Source of the DNA: a virus
Direction: 5' to 3' (one strand)
Length of the DNA stretch: 23,335 bases
IMG/VR virus record: IMGVR_UViG_3300017971_000775
Location: 1 to 23,335 of that record
The translations under genes and the position numbers were made by a program. Below, in pieces: positions 7,580 through 16,952 of the stretch. The stretch's first letter is position 1; each line of letters opens with the position of its first letter. The notes beneath the pieces were generated by a model. It had not been told where the DNA came from. It was given only the letters and a program-made list of their open reading frames with translations, and did not search any database.

Positions 7580-9039
7580 TCTGGCAATACCTCTATATCT
7601 GCTGCCGCACCAAGAATGTAATAAACAACATTATTAAACATCTCTAGCTTAATAATAGCGTCTCTTCTGGTTCCAAGCCTTCTCCAAATTGTGCGCTTTA
7701 CTCTTGCGCCACTCTTTCCAACTTCTCTTCTATCAAAATTATGATAAGTTACTCCGCCATCTTCCGATATTGAAAGGAAGATAACAGGGTCAGCATCTAT
7801 CCCTAAAGTATCAGGGATGCCAACACCTTGAAGCATATCCACGTGGAATCTATTGAGGCGTATTCTTTCATAAGTTGGCGAGCTCATCACATGAGCAATG
7901 CGTGTTCTCTTTATGCGCTCACCAGCATTTGTTAAGAAATCATTTCCTAATTCATATAAGAACGAATCATTATATGAACCCATGAAATGTCGTCCTTTAT
8001 AGAATGCGTGAGTATTTCCAATGTGCCTCGTTTCATCTAGCATCTCTAGTTCATGCCATTTGTTTGTATCAACATTATAAACAAATGTTCTTTGGTCAAT
8101 CGAAAAGTTTATCTGATAAAATATTTGTCCATTTATTTTAAATACAAATCCAGTAGCATCTTCCGGTGTTGTGAAATTCTGGATTGTCTCATCTATTTCT
8201 CGCGTACTAATCGGGCGTGGCATCGTTCCCATTATCATCATAATGGAGCCTACGCCATCTTCATCATTAGAAAGATAAAATAATCTATCAAATCCTTCGG
8301 TTAACGAAGCTTGAGCTTTTATACCATGCTCTAATAATAGGTTGTTGTCACGTCTAAATGGAAAGTCAGCTAAACCAGCATCTAACCAAACCTCACTCTT
8401 TGTTTCTCCAAAAAAGAATACTCGTCTTTTTAAAACTGCACATGCTGATAATATAGTGGGGCGAGATTCTATTAATGCAAAATTACCGGAAGTCCATGAT
8501 TTACCATTATTTTGATCACTTATATAAAATTGATTAGTTATAGTAGATGACCCATTTACTACTATAAAATAACTATCCATATAAGTAATATCTAATGGGT
8601 CAACATTTACAGCGGTTAGCTGCGCCGTCTCATCAGTTAGGGTAGCTGTTCCTGTGTCCCATATTAGAAGAGTTGCATTATCTACAAAAGCAACTTGAGT
8701 TTCATTGGCTGCGACTCCGACATGTCCGACTGATGTTGCTAATGTTGGCCCTGAAAGAATGCTAATTATGAAGCCACTGTCCATCCGATAGATAGAGTTG
8801 CCTACCGCGAAATAAACGTCACCCTTAAATACAATGGATGCCCGCGCTATTCCGCCTGCTGAGAATTCACGGAATTGGTCTAATCCGGGCCATGGAGCTA
8901 AATGTTTTGGCTTCTTCCCATCTGGATCTAACACTTCATACATATTTATAGTGCGCTGGGCATCAATTTTGCCAACTGGATCTTCGGCAAAGCTTCCAAC
9001 AACAGGGAAATCTATTCTTTTGTCAGCACCAATTGTCAT
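7576..9039 (-). CDS. P22 gp10-like packaged-DNA stabilisation (tail hub) protein
   Basis: The 487-residue protein has about the length of P22 gp10 (about 470). The N-terminus (FPVVGSFAEDPVGKIDAQRT, INMYEV, then APWPGLDQF) fits the family's opening, where an R-x-[IV]-N-M-Y segment is followed by a P-G turn. The body is beta-rich with many aromatic residues, as expected for a hub built of beta repeats (VYFAVGNSIYRM, VFFFGETKSEVWLDAG). In P22 this protein joins gp4 and the needle to close the portal after packaging. The ATGA overlap with the gp4-like gene upstream supports a shared assembly pathway. Confidence 0.85.
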   Translation of the reverse strand: MTIGADKRIDFPVVGSFAEDPVGKIDAQRTINMYEVLDPDGKKPKHLAPWPGLDQFREFSAGGIARASIVFKGDVYFAVGNSIYRMDSGFIISILSGPTLATSVGHVGVAANETQVAFVDNATLLIWDTGTATLTDETAQLTAVNVDPLDITYMDSYFIVVNGSSTITNQFYISDQNNGKSWTSGNFALIESRPTILSACAVLKRRVFFFGETKSEVWLDAGLADFPFRRDNNLLLEHGIKAQASLTEGFDRLFYLSNDEDGVGSIMMIMGTMPRPISTREIDETIQNFTTPEDATGFVFKINGQIFYQINFSIDQRTFVYNVDTNKWHELEMLDETRHIGNTHAFYKGRHFMGSYNDSFLYELGNDFLTNAGERIKRTRIAHVMSSPTYERIRLNRFHVDMLQGVGIPDTLGIDADPVIFLSISEDGGVTYHNFDRREVGKSGARVKRTIWRRLGTRRDAIIKLEMFNNVVYYILGAAADIEVLPE

Positions 9040-9764
9040 GAAAATATCCCAAATGACTCTAATGCGAAGTCGCCATATTTATTCATTAGAATATTATCTG
9101 TCCATATTGCCATATCAACATCATTTGCAACTTTGAGGTTTTCTTTCATTTCTTGATATGCGGCTTCAGCTGTTGGGCTCCAATTTGCTGATGGGTACAC
9201 ATCTTTTAGTTCACGAGCTAAAGCATATCGTAAGAATCTAAAATAGTAAGGAGGCACTTCGTCTAGATTGTCGTATAGCTCCACATGGTCTAACATAAAC
9301 TTAGCTCTTACATGACATTCATATTGAAATGATGGAACCGGATAGAATTTTAATTTAGTTAATAAGTCATCTTTCATTAACATGACGTATCCAGGACGGC
9401 TTTTTAAGTCAAATAGCCTCGTATTATTAAGAACGTCGGAACGCTTAACAATTCTTACTGGATAAGAGATAGAGTCTCTAATAATATTTACATAATCTAG
9501 CTCAACTATTCGTTCAGCTTCTATATCAGCTGGAATAACATTTGAGATGGTATATTCATCCTGACCATCAACCATATTAAAGACTAATTCTCTAATGAAT
9601 GGTATAAAAATTCCTAGCGATGAAAAGTGATCGAATAAATCGTTAAGGTAATAAAGTCCTTCCGTTATTTGAGATCCCGACGGCGTTTCATCTGGGGAGA
9701 ACTCACCAATAAGATAGAAAGCTTTAACAATGATATCATTTGCTGTTCTGGGTGTTTGCGGCAT
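9036..9764 (-). CDS. P22 gp4-like tail accessory factor (portal-proximal adaptor)
   Basis: The 242-residue protein starts MPQTPRTANDIIVKAFYLIG. Its features (ANDIIVKAFYLIGEFSPDET, then EGLYYLNDLFDHFSS, a central FNMVDGQDEYTI and late helix RYALARELKDVYPS) match the head-to-tail adaptor proteins of the gp4/gp6-like class. These form the ring between portal and tail hub. It is longer than P22 gp4 (166 aa). P22 gp4 also has a muramidase activity, but I see no catalytic motif to claim that here. The gene overlaps the end of the AT-hook gene by 29 bases and the gp10-like gene by four. Confidence 0.8.
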   Translation of the reverse strand: MPQTPRTANDIIVKAFYLIGEFSPDETPSGSQITEGLYYLNDLFDHFSSLGIFIPFIRELVFNMVDGQDEYTISNVIPADIEAERIVELDYVNIIRDSISYPVRIVKRSDVLNNTRLFDLKSRPGYVMLMKDDLLTKLKFYPVPSFQYECHVRAKFMLDHVELYDNLDEVPPYYFRFLRYALARELKDVYPSANWSPTAEAAYQEMKENLKVANDVDMAIWTDNILMNKYGDFALESFGIFS

Positions 9765-10116
9765 TATCCGATACCTTTATTTTGGGTGGTCTACCGCGCC
9801 TTTTCTTGGGGCGCGGTATCTCACTAGATTCAGCATTAATTACTTCATCTTTTTTTTGCTTTTCGTCCAAGCTGTTCCCGTCTTTTTTGGAGTTGATGGT
9901 ATTGGCATCTTTCCTGGAGGCGGTGTTAACTTGTTCGTATTTGGGTTCTTCTCTTTTGATTCGTAAGCCATTTTTCTTCTCCTCATCAGTATGATAAATA
10001 GTTTTGTCATACCACTTGCCGGTATCTAATAATTGCTGCGCATGATCGCGTGAGCAAATCTTATAGACACCGGCAAAGTGCATAACCTTATAAAGCTTTT
10101 TAGGGCTATAACTCAT
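9736..10116 (-). CDS. AT-hook protein of the head gene cluster
   Basis: The 126-residue product starts MSYSPKKLYKVMHFAGVYKI. Residues 1-45 look like a small fold ending in KICSRDHAQQLLDTGKWYDK. Residues 46-100 are a charged, low-complexity linker. Residues about 103-114 read PKKRRGRPPKIK, a classic AT-hook core (R-G-R-P flanked by basic residues) that binds the minor groove of AT-rich DNA. The gene lies directly after the coat gene (two-base gap). An AT-hook on a head protein could contact packaged DNA or host DNA; this is an inference. No family name can be given for the N-terminal part. Confidence 0.75.
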   Translation of the reverse strand: MSYSPKKLYKVMHFAGVYKICSRDHAQQLLDTGKWYDKTIYHTDEEKKNGLRIKREEPKYEQVNTASRKDANTINSKKDGNSLDEKQKKDEVINAESSEIPRPKKRRGRPPKIKVSDNAANTQNSK

Positions 10117-10117
10117 A

Positions 10118-11350
10118 TTAAGAAACTAACTTAGTTGCGTATTGACCATGCCACTTCCAACCACAAAGAGCATCTAAACGCATAACGTTAACGTCATTTA
10201 ATATGTCACCTTGGAAACTTACACGCAAAGATACATTTGTATCTGGACTTGTTTTGATGTAAGTGCGATTCACGTCAATAGTTTCAAGAGGTGGAACAAC
10301 TAAATCCAATCCGCGTTTTGCGTACGCCAAGTTAACGTTATAAGTAACAGGAGTTCCAGGAACTGTAACACCAAGAATAGAAACGGCTGCCCCATCTAAA
10401 ATTGGGCTAGTTACATTTCTACGAGCATCTGCTAAATCGCTAACAATACTTGGGCTTACAGTAATAGTTACGTTACCGCCGACGTCTGCGCTAGCATCAG
10501 CTAACACAACGAATTGCATTAATTGACCTGTATCTGCGCGACCAACTGGATTAACCGAATTCGATCCTGCAAACGTAACAACATCACCAGCTCTGAATAC
10601 ATTAGCTGCGGAAGGTGTGGCGCCATCAAGAACAATTGTATTTCCAGAATTAACTTGTCCGTTGACAACAACAGTTCCAGCCAAACTACCGGTTGTATGA
10701 CGAGCAATAGATTGATTTTGGAAAATGTCGAAATAAGACAGATGTCCTAATTGTGATTTAAAGGAAATATCATCATTCAAGGTATCATTGAATGCATTTT
10801 GCAAAGATGCTTTTAAAGCAGATGCATCACGCACAGATAACCCCATATAAGCGTTGTCTAAAATTGGCATCGCTTGTTCAAGCATTTTAGCGCCAGCTAA
10901 ATCAACTGCTGCAAATGAGTTGACGGGAGTTCCTGGTGTTCCAGTTGCAAAGTTAACTTGTTGAACGCCGTCTAAAGCAATTTGAGTTTCCATCTGCTTA
11001 ACAATTTCTTGCACAGCTGGCTCAATATATCTTTCTGAAAATCTTTCTAAACCGTTATCAACCTCAAGAGTAAGTTCTTTTGAATTGTATTCGGTAAGGA
11101 CGTGATATTGATGCTCAACAACTAATGGTGTGGTTTCTTCATCAACGTCTTGTATTGCTCCAATTCGACCATCGCCAACCGTAAAATGGTTTTGACGACG
11201 AATATTAACGGTATCGCCAATGCGATATTCTTGCATTTTAAAATCACTTTCATAACCGCGATTAGCAGTCATAACAAATGAGTTATTGTTTTCAAATTTA
11301 GCCAAGGCAATATTTGCCACTAGCTCGGTAACACTAAATTGATTAGCCAT
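10118..11350 (-). CDS. Major coat protein, P22 gp5-like
   Basis: The 410-residue protein starts MANQFSVTELVANIALAKFE and continues to VDNGLERFSERYIEPAVQEI. The opening (anchored Asn-rich helix, YRIGDTVNIRRQ, then L-T-x-E-V-D) is typical of the P22 coat family (HK97 fold with an extra insertion domain); P22 gp5 has 430 residues. Central Gly/Asn/Val-rich segments (TVVVNGQVNSGNTIVLDGAT) would form the inserted beta domain. A GAGGT site lies seven bases before the ATG. It follows the scaffold gene, as expected for co-assembly of the procapsid. Confidence 0.85.
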   Translation of the reverse strand: MANQFSVTELVANIALAKFENNNSFVMTANRGYESDFKMQEYRIGDTVNIRRQNHFTVGDGRIGAIQDVDEETTPLVVEHQYHVLTEYNSKELTLEVDNGLERFSERYIEPAVQEIVKQMETQIALDGVQQVNFATGTPGTPVNSFAAVDLAGAKMLEQAMPILDNAYMGLSVRDASALKASLQNAFNDTLNDDISFKSQLGHLSYFDIFQNQSIARHTTGSLAGTVVVNGQVNSGNTIVLDGATPSAANVFRAGDVVTFAGSNSVNPVGRADTGQLMQFVVLADASADVGGNVTITVSPSIVSDLADARRNVTSPILDGAAVSILGVTVPGTPVTYNVNLAYAKRGLDLVVPPLETIDVNRTYIKTSPDTNVSLRVSFQGDILNDVNVMRLDALCGWKWHGQYATKLVS

Positions 11351-11372
11351 GTTTTATACCTCAAAAAATAAG

Positions 11373-12254
11373 TTATCGTTTTCGACGGCTTCGTTCTTTT
11401 TCTTTATAGTAAGCTCTCAAATCTTTTGGATTCTGAGCCACCCTAGAAAATGAATTCATGGGCTTTTGACCCACCGTCTCCCCTACTGGTTGTACCGGAG
11501 CTGGCGCACTTGATATCGTTGGCTTGCTAGCTAACTTAAATGCGTGCTTCACAACTTCCGCTTGTTGTTGCCGAGGATGTAATTTAGAAATGCGCTGGAC
11601 TTCTTTAGGATTTTTGGCCAAATAATAGAGTAAATCAGCTCCATTAGGAGATACTTTCGCTACTCCTAGCATAGATTCACTTAAAGGCAAGTTATCATTT
11701 CGCACTACGTCGTCGAAGTCTTCATATTTGCTAGCAGCTTCATCAATGGAATCAAAAAATCTTTCTTCCTGCAGCTGCTCGTAATATTTGTCTTCTCTCC
11801 GTTGTTGCTCTTGAGACGCTTGATACGCATACTGTTCTTTTTGTTGATTAAAAAGAGCAGCCCCATATCTAGGGTCACTTGGGTCAAGATATTGCCCAGT
11901 AAATGGGTCAATCACTTGTCCTGGTTGAGCAGATGGCGCTTGCTGAGCTTGCGGTGTTTCATATCCTGCTTGAGGATATTGAGCACCTTGACTCAACTGT
12001 TGAACTTGCGCTTTTAGATCAGCTATTTCTTGCTGAACTCTCTTATTTTTTCTTTCAATCCTACGTTTTGCATATTCAGGGTTATCATTAGTTTCAGTTG
12101 AAGCTTCTGAACTATTCGGATTTTCCGAACTGTTCGAAACACTTGTAGACTCAGCTTCCATATGGCTGGATTCTTGAGCTACAGGCTCACTACTAACTTC
12201 ACTAACAGGAGCAGCTTCCACTGCATCTGAACTTTGCATTGCTTCATCACTCAT
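11373..12254 (-). CDS. Scaffolding protein
   Basis: The 293-residue product starts MSDEAMQSSDAVEAAPVSEV at ATG 12254, with AGGA about seven bases upstream; an in-frame TTG six bases earlier is less likely. The N-terminal third is acidic and Ser/Glu-rich, the middle is Gln-rich (KAQVQQLSQGAQYPQAGYET) with a coiled-coil helix, and the C-terminus is strongly basic (YKEKERSRRKR). In P22 gp8 a basic C-terminal helix-turn-helix binds the coat protein, and here too the C-terminus is charged and basic. Length is close to gp8 (303 aa), and the place between portal and coat is diagnostic. Confidence 0.85.
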   Translation of the reverse strand: MSDEAMQSSDAVEAAPVSEVSSEPVAQESSHMEAESTSVSNSSENPNSSEASTETNDNPEYAKRRIERKNKRVQQEIADLKAQVQQLSQGAQYPQAGYETPQAQQAPSAQPGQVIDPFTGQYLDPSDPRYGAALFNQQKEQYAYQASQEQQRREDKYYEQLQEERFFDSIDEAASKYEDFDDVVRNDNLPLSESMLGVAKVSPNGADLLYYLAKNPKEVQRISKLHPRQQQAEVVKHAFKLASKPTISSAPAPVQPVGETVGQKPMNSFSRVAQNPKDLRAYYKEKERSRRKR

Positions 12255-12322
12255 AATCAATCCTCATATTTTTTAAAGGTTAAAATAAAACCACTCGTAT
12301 AAACGGACGCTTTAAGGTGCGC

Positions 12323-14440
12323 TTACCTCTCGCTTTCGCGGTCGAAACCCATTAAACTCTGCGCAGTCGCGCTATTGTGTTTAGCAATGTTGCTATGTGC
12401 GCTCATAATCTTTGACATAGCATTAGCTACATCTCCCTCGTATCCAAGCTGAGCTTTACTTATTTCGGCTCCAGTCTTCATACGGTTCATCTGTTGATCG
12501 TTTTGCAATTTCATCATTTCTAATTCTGTTTTTGCGGCATCTATTTGTTGTTGCTGCTGCGCTTGCTGTGCTTGCAATTGTTGTTCTTGCTGTTTAAGTT
12601 GAAGTTCAGCCTGCTTTAGTTGCATCTCTTGTTGAGCCATCATCATTTGTGGATTAGGTTGAGGTGGTGGGGGTGGCTGACCTTCCTCTTTTGCTAAGAT
12701 ATCTTTTGGAACTAACGTCTTAAATCTCTCAACTAATTGTGGGTTATTTTCCACATCAATGTTTTCAGCTATTAAATCTGCAACCAATGGGAACGTTTGA
12801 GGGTTAATCTTAGCCATTTCCACTAGGATTTGAAGCGCATTTTCTCGTTGAACAGCAAAGCTTGGGCCGCTTTCAATGACGACATCATATTCGCCGCCCT
12901 TCAAGTTATTCTGTACTCCACCGGCTACTTGCTGATTAACTGTTATGTCTCTATCTTTTCCATTCTGAGTTTGGATGCTTACTTTTCTTTCAGTATCGTA
13001 GATTTCAGGCAATAAAGACAAGATAACGCGACCTGTTTGCTCAATACATCTATCTAAGTTGTCCATATAAACAGCTACTGACATATTCCCTGTGCGTTGG
13101 CGCTCTTTCAAAGCTACCCCAGATAGCTCTTGACCTTGAGCTCCGCGATTAGCTTCGTAGTAACCAAGAACGCTCTGTATATCCATCTCCGCACGTTTGT
13201 ATTGCTCTAGTAAAGTGGTTGGAACCTCAGAGGCTGGAAGTCTTGTTGGAAGTTGTTTTGTAATTGGATCAGGTTTAGCTAATAAAATACCTTGCTGAAC
13301 GGATGGATTGCGCCACATATCAATCAACCCTTGGCCGCTCATGTTGTCAGGAGTTCCAATAAACTGTTCTCTGCGGCTATTTTTTATAGCTTGAGCAATT
13401 TCACTTCCGCAATAGTTAAGGAATCGTTGCGCATCTCTAACATAGCGAACAAAAGATATGGTTCGCTCTTCGGCATCTACAACATGAACTGCACCAGGAC
13501 AAAATATAATTGGGAAATGTTTTGACGGCCATTTATATTTTTCTAGAATCTTTCCATAGACAGCTTTGTAACACATTATTCGATAGTCGCTAGATTTTCT
13601 GCTAGATATGATTTCAGGAAGAATTATTTGCTGATCGATTCCGCTAACATCTTCCATCTCAACCATTTCTTCATAACGAACTTTTATTTCTCTATATTCT
13701 TTATCGGTAACAGTTTTGCCATTGTCTAATTTGTGTAATGTGAACGTATACCATTCTTTTTTGTAATACTCGACGACGCTTATGGTATCTTTTGTCCCCC
13801 ATTTAAACTCTTGTATTTGTGATTGTTCTGGGAACGACTCAGGATAGGGAACATCTGGATATTCTCTTTTGAACTCTTTTCGATCGCGAATGTCGTAATA
13901 TCCGCAAAATTCCCCATCATGCTTCGTAGCTTCTTTAGCATTTGGATCGAAGAATACACGCTCTGGATTCTCTATTCTTCTAAGGAATATATGTTGATCA
14001 AACGACTTTGGCGTCTCATAGTCAACCATGATGCGTAATGCGCCGAAACCACCGGCTAGCGCATTTTCAAAAGCGGTTTGATAAACAATATCTGATTTAG
14101 AATCGTATGCTATTTTACGTACAATATCAGTGCGCAGGTCAATAGCTTGTTGATCTGATTCTCCATTAAGACTTCGTACTTTAAGGTTTGGTGTGTTATA
14201 TCTTTGCTCTCCAACTACCTTCTTAAAGAAGTCATATATTTTGTTGAAGGTGAGCATGGGCTTCTGAAGTCGGTTGAATTCAGACCTGTCAGTTTGATCC
14301 CATTGAGATAAAAATAAGAAATTCTTATCTTCTCGCATGAACTTCAAATTTTCGGTATAGCTTTCGTACCAGCGTCCGACGTTCTTTGATATTTCTTCGA
14401 GTAGATCTATTTCTTTTTCAGACGAACTTTTGCGCGCCAT
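12323..14440 (-). CDS. Portal protein, P22 gp1-like
   Basis: The 705-residue product has the size of P22 gp1 (725). It starts MARKSSSEKEIDLLEEISKN, with WYESYTENLKFMREDKNFLF early on, a pattern typical of the P22 portal family. The stem/clip part includes SFVRYVRDAQRFLNYCGSEI and a region with GVALKERQRTGN. The C-terminal 100 residues form a very Gln-rich helix (QMMMAQQEMQLKQAELQLKQ), which would build the long barrel seen in P22. I see no clear ribosome site before the ATG at 14440, which is unusual for so important a gene; the start is supported by the absence of other ATGs. Confidence 0.9.
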   Translation of the reverse strand: MARKSSSEKEIDLLEEISKNVGRWYESYTENLKFMREDKNFLFLSQWDQTDRSEFNRLQKPMLTFNKIYDFFKKVVGEQRYNTPNLKVRSLNGESDQQAIDLRTDIVRKIAYDSKSDIVYQTAFENALAGGFGALRIMVDYETPKSFDQHIFLRRIENPERVFFDPNAKEATKHDGEFCGYYDIRDRKEFKREYPDVPYPESFPEQSQIQEFKWGTKDTISVVEYYKKEWYTFTLHKLDNGKTVTDKEYREIKVRYEEMVEMEDVSGIDQQIILPEIISSRKSSDYRIMCYKAVYGKILEKYKWPSKHFPIIFCPGAVHVVDAEERTISFVRYVRDAQRFLNYCGSEIAQAIKNSRREQFIGTPDNMSGQGLIDMWRNPSVQQGILLAKPDPITKQLPTRLPASEVPTTLLEQYKRAEMDIQSVLGYYEANRGAQGQELSGVALKERQRTGNMSVAVYMDNLDRCIEQTGRVILSLLPEIYDTERKVSIQTQNGKDRDITVNQQVAGGVQNNLKGGEYDVVIESGPSFAVQRENALQILVEMAKINPQTFPLVADLIAENIDVENNPQLVERFKTLVPKDILAKEEGQPPPPPQPNPQMMMAQQEMQLKQAELQLKQQEQQLQAQQAQQQQQIDAAKTELEMMKLQNDQQMNRMKTGAEISKAQLGYEGDVANAMSKIMSAHSNIAKHNSATAQSLMGFDRESER

Positions 14441-14506
14441 AGATATTTAAAATCATTAAGTTTGGAGGGACTTAATAACATTAAAAGATAGAATCTGATA
14501 GAGGGG

Positions 14507-16015
14507 TCAGATTTTAATAGAGGGATTAAGTAATCTTTTAATATTTACGCTATTATCTACACAAGGGAATGCAAATGTCAAGGCTAAAGCATCAGCTTCA
14601 TCAGGACTTCTATGTCTTTTTTTAATCTCATCTTTCTTTTCAAGCAAAATACGTGTATTTGAATCATAACTATATGCTGGAGAGCATAAATCTTCGTGCA
14701 GAGATTCTTCATCAGGGATAGAGCATGGCTCATCTTCTAACCACGCTTTCATTTCACCCCACATTTCAGCGCGAACATTTCTATATCTTTCGGCATTGTA
14801 TGGGGTTGCGCCTGCATTTATTCCCTTCACGGTATCAACATGACCAAGCTCTCTTAATCTATCGACAATACCGGCTCCAATTCCAATAACATCCACGAGA
14901 ACCTTGTCCGGATTTTCTTCTTTTATTAGCTTAGTTATTATTCCAACAGTTTTCATGGTATCGCTTTCATTAAAGCTTTGTAATTTATAAGCGACTCTTC
15001 CATGTCTAAATATAATTGATGTTCTATCTTTTCCTGGGCCAGCTGGATCAACGCCCATAAACTTTGTTCCATAAGGCTTATTGTAATCACTCTGCCTAGC
15101 CTTCACTACAGAATTCGATGGAATAAATGAGTCTCCACTTGTGCTTTGGAACGCTTCCACAGGCGTACATGGATATTCTTGCATAAATGCTTTGTCACCC
15201 ATCATTCCTTTAGACGTAAGTTCTTTTATCTTCTTACGACGCCATACCAATTGTTCGTTTGATAGTTTATATATCTTACGTAGCTCATCCTCTTCTGGAG
15301 TTATTTTAAATCCGTCAGGTACTGTCTCCTTATATTCTTGTTGCCAAAACCAAGGAATAAATATAGGAATGTAGTCTGAATCTTTTTGGAGAGAAGCTTT
15401 CCATTGTTCGTGAAAATAATTTCCGAGACCGTGAGCTGTTGATTCAAGTATAATTTCGGTGCCTTTCTCACCTGGAACAGCTTGAAGAATTCCCTTTGCG
15501 TGGTCATCAGCATTCGGCCAAAATGCAACTTCGGAACCGTGGAATAATTGCAATGTGCTAGAGCGGCCAACGCCTCGTGTTCCAGCTGTTCCAACCTTAT
15601 AACCTGAATCTAAGTTAGGAAAGTCTAGCTCTTTAGCATTCTGCGTTCCAACGATAGGTCGGAACATCTCAGGGCAATTTTCATGGTACCTCTGGGACAT
15701 TTCAAATAGATTGTTGGTTGCTTCTTGGTCGTGAGTAAGGATGAATGCGCGCAGACCTTGATTGTGTGTAACCTTCCAATAGAATCGGCCCTCAACGTAA
15801 GTAGAGCATCCTTGCTGCCGACCTTTGAGTATGACGGCTCTTACTTTCCCTGTTTTCTTATATTGTTCTTCTAATTTCTCGTGAATATATCGCTGCGCAC
15901 TATTAAGAATGAATGGAATTACTTTACCACTTTTTAACCTAATCTTTAGGCATGACCTTGCATAATAGTGGAAATCTTCTTTTAATTTAAGTCTTATTTC
16001 ATCTTCGGTTGGCAT
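14507..16015 (-). CDS. terL: Terminase large subunit
   Basis: The 502-residue ATPase-nuclease packages DNA through the portal. Walker A is GRQQGCST (65-72), the Walker B end is IILES (188-192) followed by coupling motif TAHG. The nuclease domain has MGVDPAGPGKDRTS (catalytic Asp323), VLVDVIGIGAG (Asp375) and SPDEADALALTF (Asp472/Asp475). These are the expected three acidic sites of the RNase H-like fold. Length is near P22 gp2 (499). The ATG at 16015 forms TAATG with the upstream membrane-protein gene. The small subunit lies nearly 4 kb away rather than next to it. Confidence 0.95.
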   Translation of the reverse strand: MPTEDEIRLKLKEDFHYYARSCLKIRLKSGKVIPFILNSAQRYIHEKLEEQYKKTGKVRAVILKGRQQGCSTYVEGRFYWKVTHNQGLRAFILTHDQEATNNLFEMSQRYHENCPEMFRPIVGTQNAKELDFPNLDSGYKVGTAGTRGVGRSSTLQLFHGSEVAFWPNADDHAKGILQAVPGEKGTEIILESTAHGLGNYFHEQWKASLQKDSDYIPIFIPWFWQQEYKETVPDGFKITPEEDELRKIYKLSNEQLVWRRKKIKELTSKGMMGDKAFMQEYPCTPVEAFQSTSGDSFIPSNSVVKARQSDYNKPYGTKFMGVDPAGPGKDRTSIIFRHGRVAYKLQSFNESDTMKTVGIITKLIKEENPDKVLVDVIGIGAGIVDRLRELGHVDTVKGINAGATPYNAERYRNVRAEMWGEMKAWLEDEPCSIPDEESLHEDLCSPAYSYDSNTRILLEKKDEIKKRHRSPDEADALALTFAFPCVDNSVNIKRLLNPSIKI

Positions 16016-16257
16016 TAAAAATCGTCTACCACATTAATTGCTATTAGAAATCCAACAAATAAAATCATAAGAGGAATTCCTATTCCTCCGCCATAGATGA
16101 CTGCATAGACAATCAAAACTTTGGCCATCACAGCAGCTCCGCCCGTTCCAATTCCAATTAAGTCAATCATCCATGGAAGCATCATACCCCAAAAGAAGTA
16201 GCCAACTGCTGCACTTAAAAACAGTGCGCACCCCATTACCGATAAAAATGCTTTCAT
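16015..16257 (-). CDS. Small membrane protein, possible holin
   Basis: Starting at ATG 16257 the product is 80 residues (MKAFLSVMGCALFLSAAVGY). A start at 16284 would add nine residues, but its ATG lies inside a perfect hairpin and has no good ribosome site, whereas GGA precedes the later ATG. There are two hydrophobic segments (about 3-30 and 45-75), the second with many Gly/Val/Ile. Size and two-membrane-span layout fit a class II holin, and no other lysis gene is visible, but this is only a suggestion. It is coupled to the large terminase by TAATG. Confidence 0.6.
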   Translation of the reverse strand: MKAFLSVMGCALFLSAAVGYFFWGMMLPWMIDLIGIGTGGAAVMAKVLIVYAVIYGGGIGIPLMILFVGFLIAINVVDDF

Positions 16258-16282
16258 TATGTTATTCCAATAAGAGTTGCAC

Positions 16283-16301
16283 ATGAAGACATGATCTTCA
16301 T
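16283..16301 (-). other. Perfect 7-bp RNA hairpin over an upstream start codon
   Basis: In minus-strand RNA AUGAAGA and UCUUCAU pair perfectly around the loop UCAUG. The stem directly follows the stop of the 16302-16514 gene and covers the upstream candidate start (16284) of the membrane-protein gene. No U-run follows, so it is not an intrinsic terminator. It could favour use of the downstream start at 16257. Confidence 0.4.
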
Positions 16302-16514
16302 TTATTGTCTCCGATTAGTGAATGGGTAAGGAATGCTAGAAAAACTATCTCTATATTTAGTGGCTTCCTCTTCCCCATGTTTTTCTTTAATATTGCTAAC
16401 TACTTTATTAAAGCTTCGGCTAACAGCTCTGAAAAACATTAATTCCATAGTTTCTTCATTCAGACAATTTGGATCCGTATTTTTACTTTTGCCATATGCT
16501 ATTGTTCTTGGCAT
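16302..16514 (-). CDS. Small phage protein of unknown function
   Basis: The 70-residue product starts MPRTIAYGKSKNTDPNCLNE and is mostly helical and charged in the middle (FFRAVSRSFNKVVSNIKEKH). There is no membrane segment. Its ATG is four bases after the stop of the 16519-16761 gene. I do not recognise a family. It belongs to the small-gene block between the terminase genes. Confidence 0.6.
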   Translation of the reverse strand: MPRTIAYGKSKNTDPNCLNEETMELMFFRAVSRSFNKVVSNIKEKHGEEEATKYRDSFSSIPYPFTNRRQ

Positions 16515-16518
16515 TCTT

Positions 16519-16761
16519 TTATCTCACTATATCGGATGGAATTAAATTCTGATACCCACAATTCACGCATTTTATTTCACACATTCCACCCTCTGAATTC
16601 TCAGTAACACTGAAAGAATGGTCGCCCTTCAAACACCTAGAAGCAGTCGCCTCACGTTTGCTTTTTGCTTCTTCCCGGGATTTCTCGGTTATCATATCGA
16701 TCAACTGATAAACCCAAAATATAATGGCGCCAACACCAACAATCATACCTAAAGCAATCAT
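16519..16761 (-). CDS. Membrane-anchored Cys-pair protein
   Basis: The 80-residue product starts MIALGMIVGVGAIIFWVYQL with one membrane segment at residues 2-20. A basic linker (KSREEAKSKREA) follows, then a small Cys domain: Cys at about 43, a His in GDHSF, Cys at about 61, and KCVNCGY at about 65-70. This could be a zinc ribbon held at the inner side of the membrane. It shares ATGA with the stop of the 16758-16952 gene. Function unknown. Confidence 0.6.
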   Translation of the reverse strand: MIALGMIVGVGAIIFWVYQLIDMITEKSREEAKSKREATASRCLKGDHSFSVTENSEGGMCEIKCVNCGYQNLIPSDIVR

Positions 16762-16952
16762 TTATCTTTAAATCCTAAGCACTTAGTCCCGCATATCTTG
16801 CATTTAAGCCAATCGTAGACTTTATCATATGATCCATCTTTTCGATAGTCGTGATGTCCCGTCTTGCAATTAGGCTTAAAAGAATCATCGCGCTTCTTTC
16901 TTAATTTACGCTTAAATAATCTATCTTTATCTGTAAAAAAATCATCCTTCAT
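16758..16952 (-). CDS. Small basic CxxC protein
   Basis: The 64-residue product starts MKDDFFTDKDRLFKRKLRKK. The C-terminal half has a Cys/His pattern (CKTGHHDYRKDG, then LKCKICGTKC), which looks like a zinc-ribbon-like knuckle with an H-H-D-Y in the same place as the H-S-F of the next gene. The two neighbours may therefore be distant relatives (C-x(3)-[DH]-H then C-x2-C); this is inferred from a short pattern. It overlaps the 16942-17160 gene by 11 bases. Confidence 0.6.
   Translation of the reverse strand: MKDDFFTDKDRLFKRKLRKKRDDSFKPNCKTGHHDYRKDGSYDKVYDWLKCKICGTKCLGFKDK

Noticed and set aside
12261-12322. Terminator or promoter between portal and scaffold genes
   Set aside because: Only a weak partial inverted repeat and no convincing -35/-10 pair is visible.
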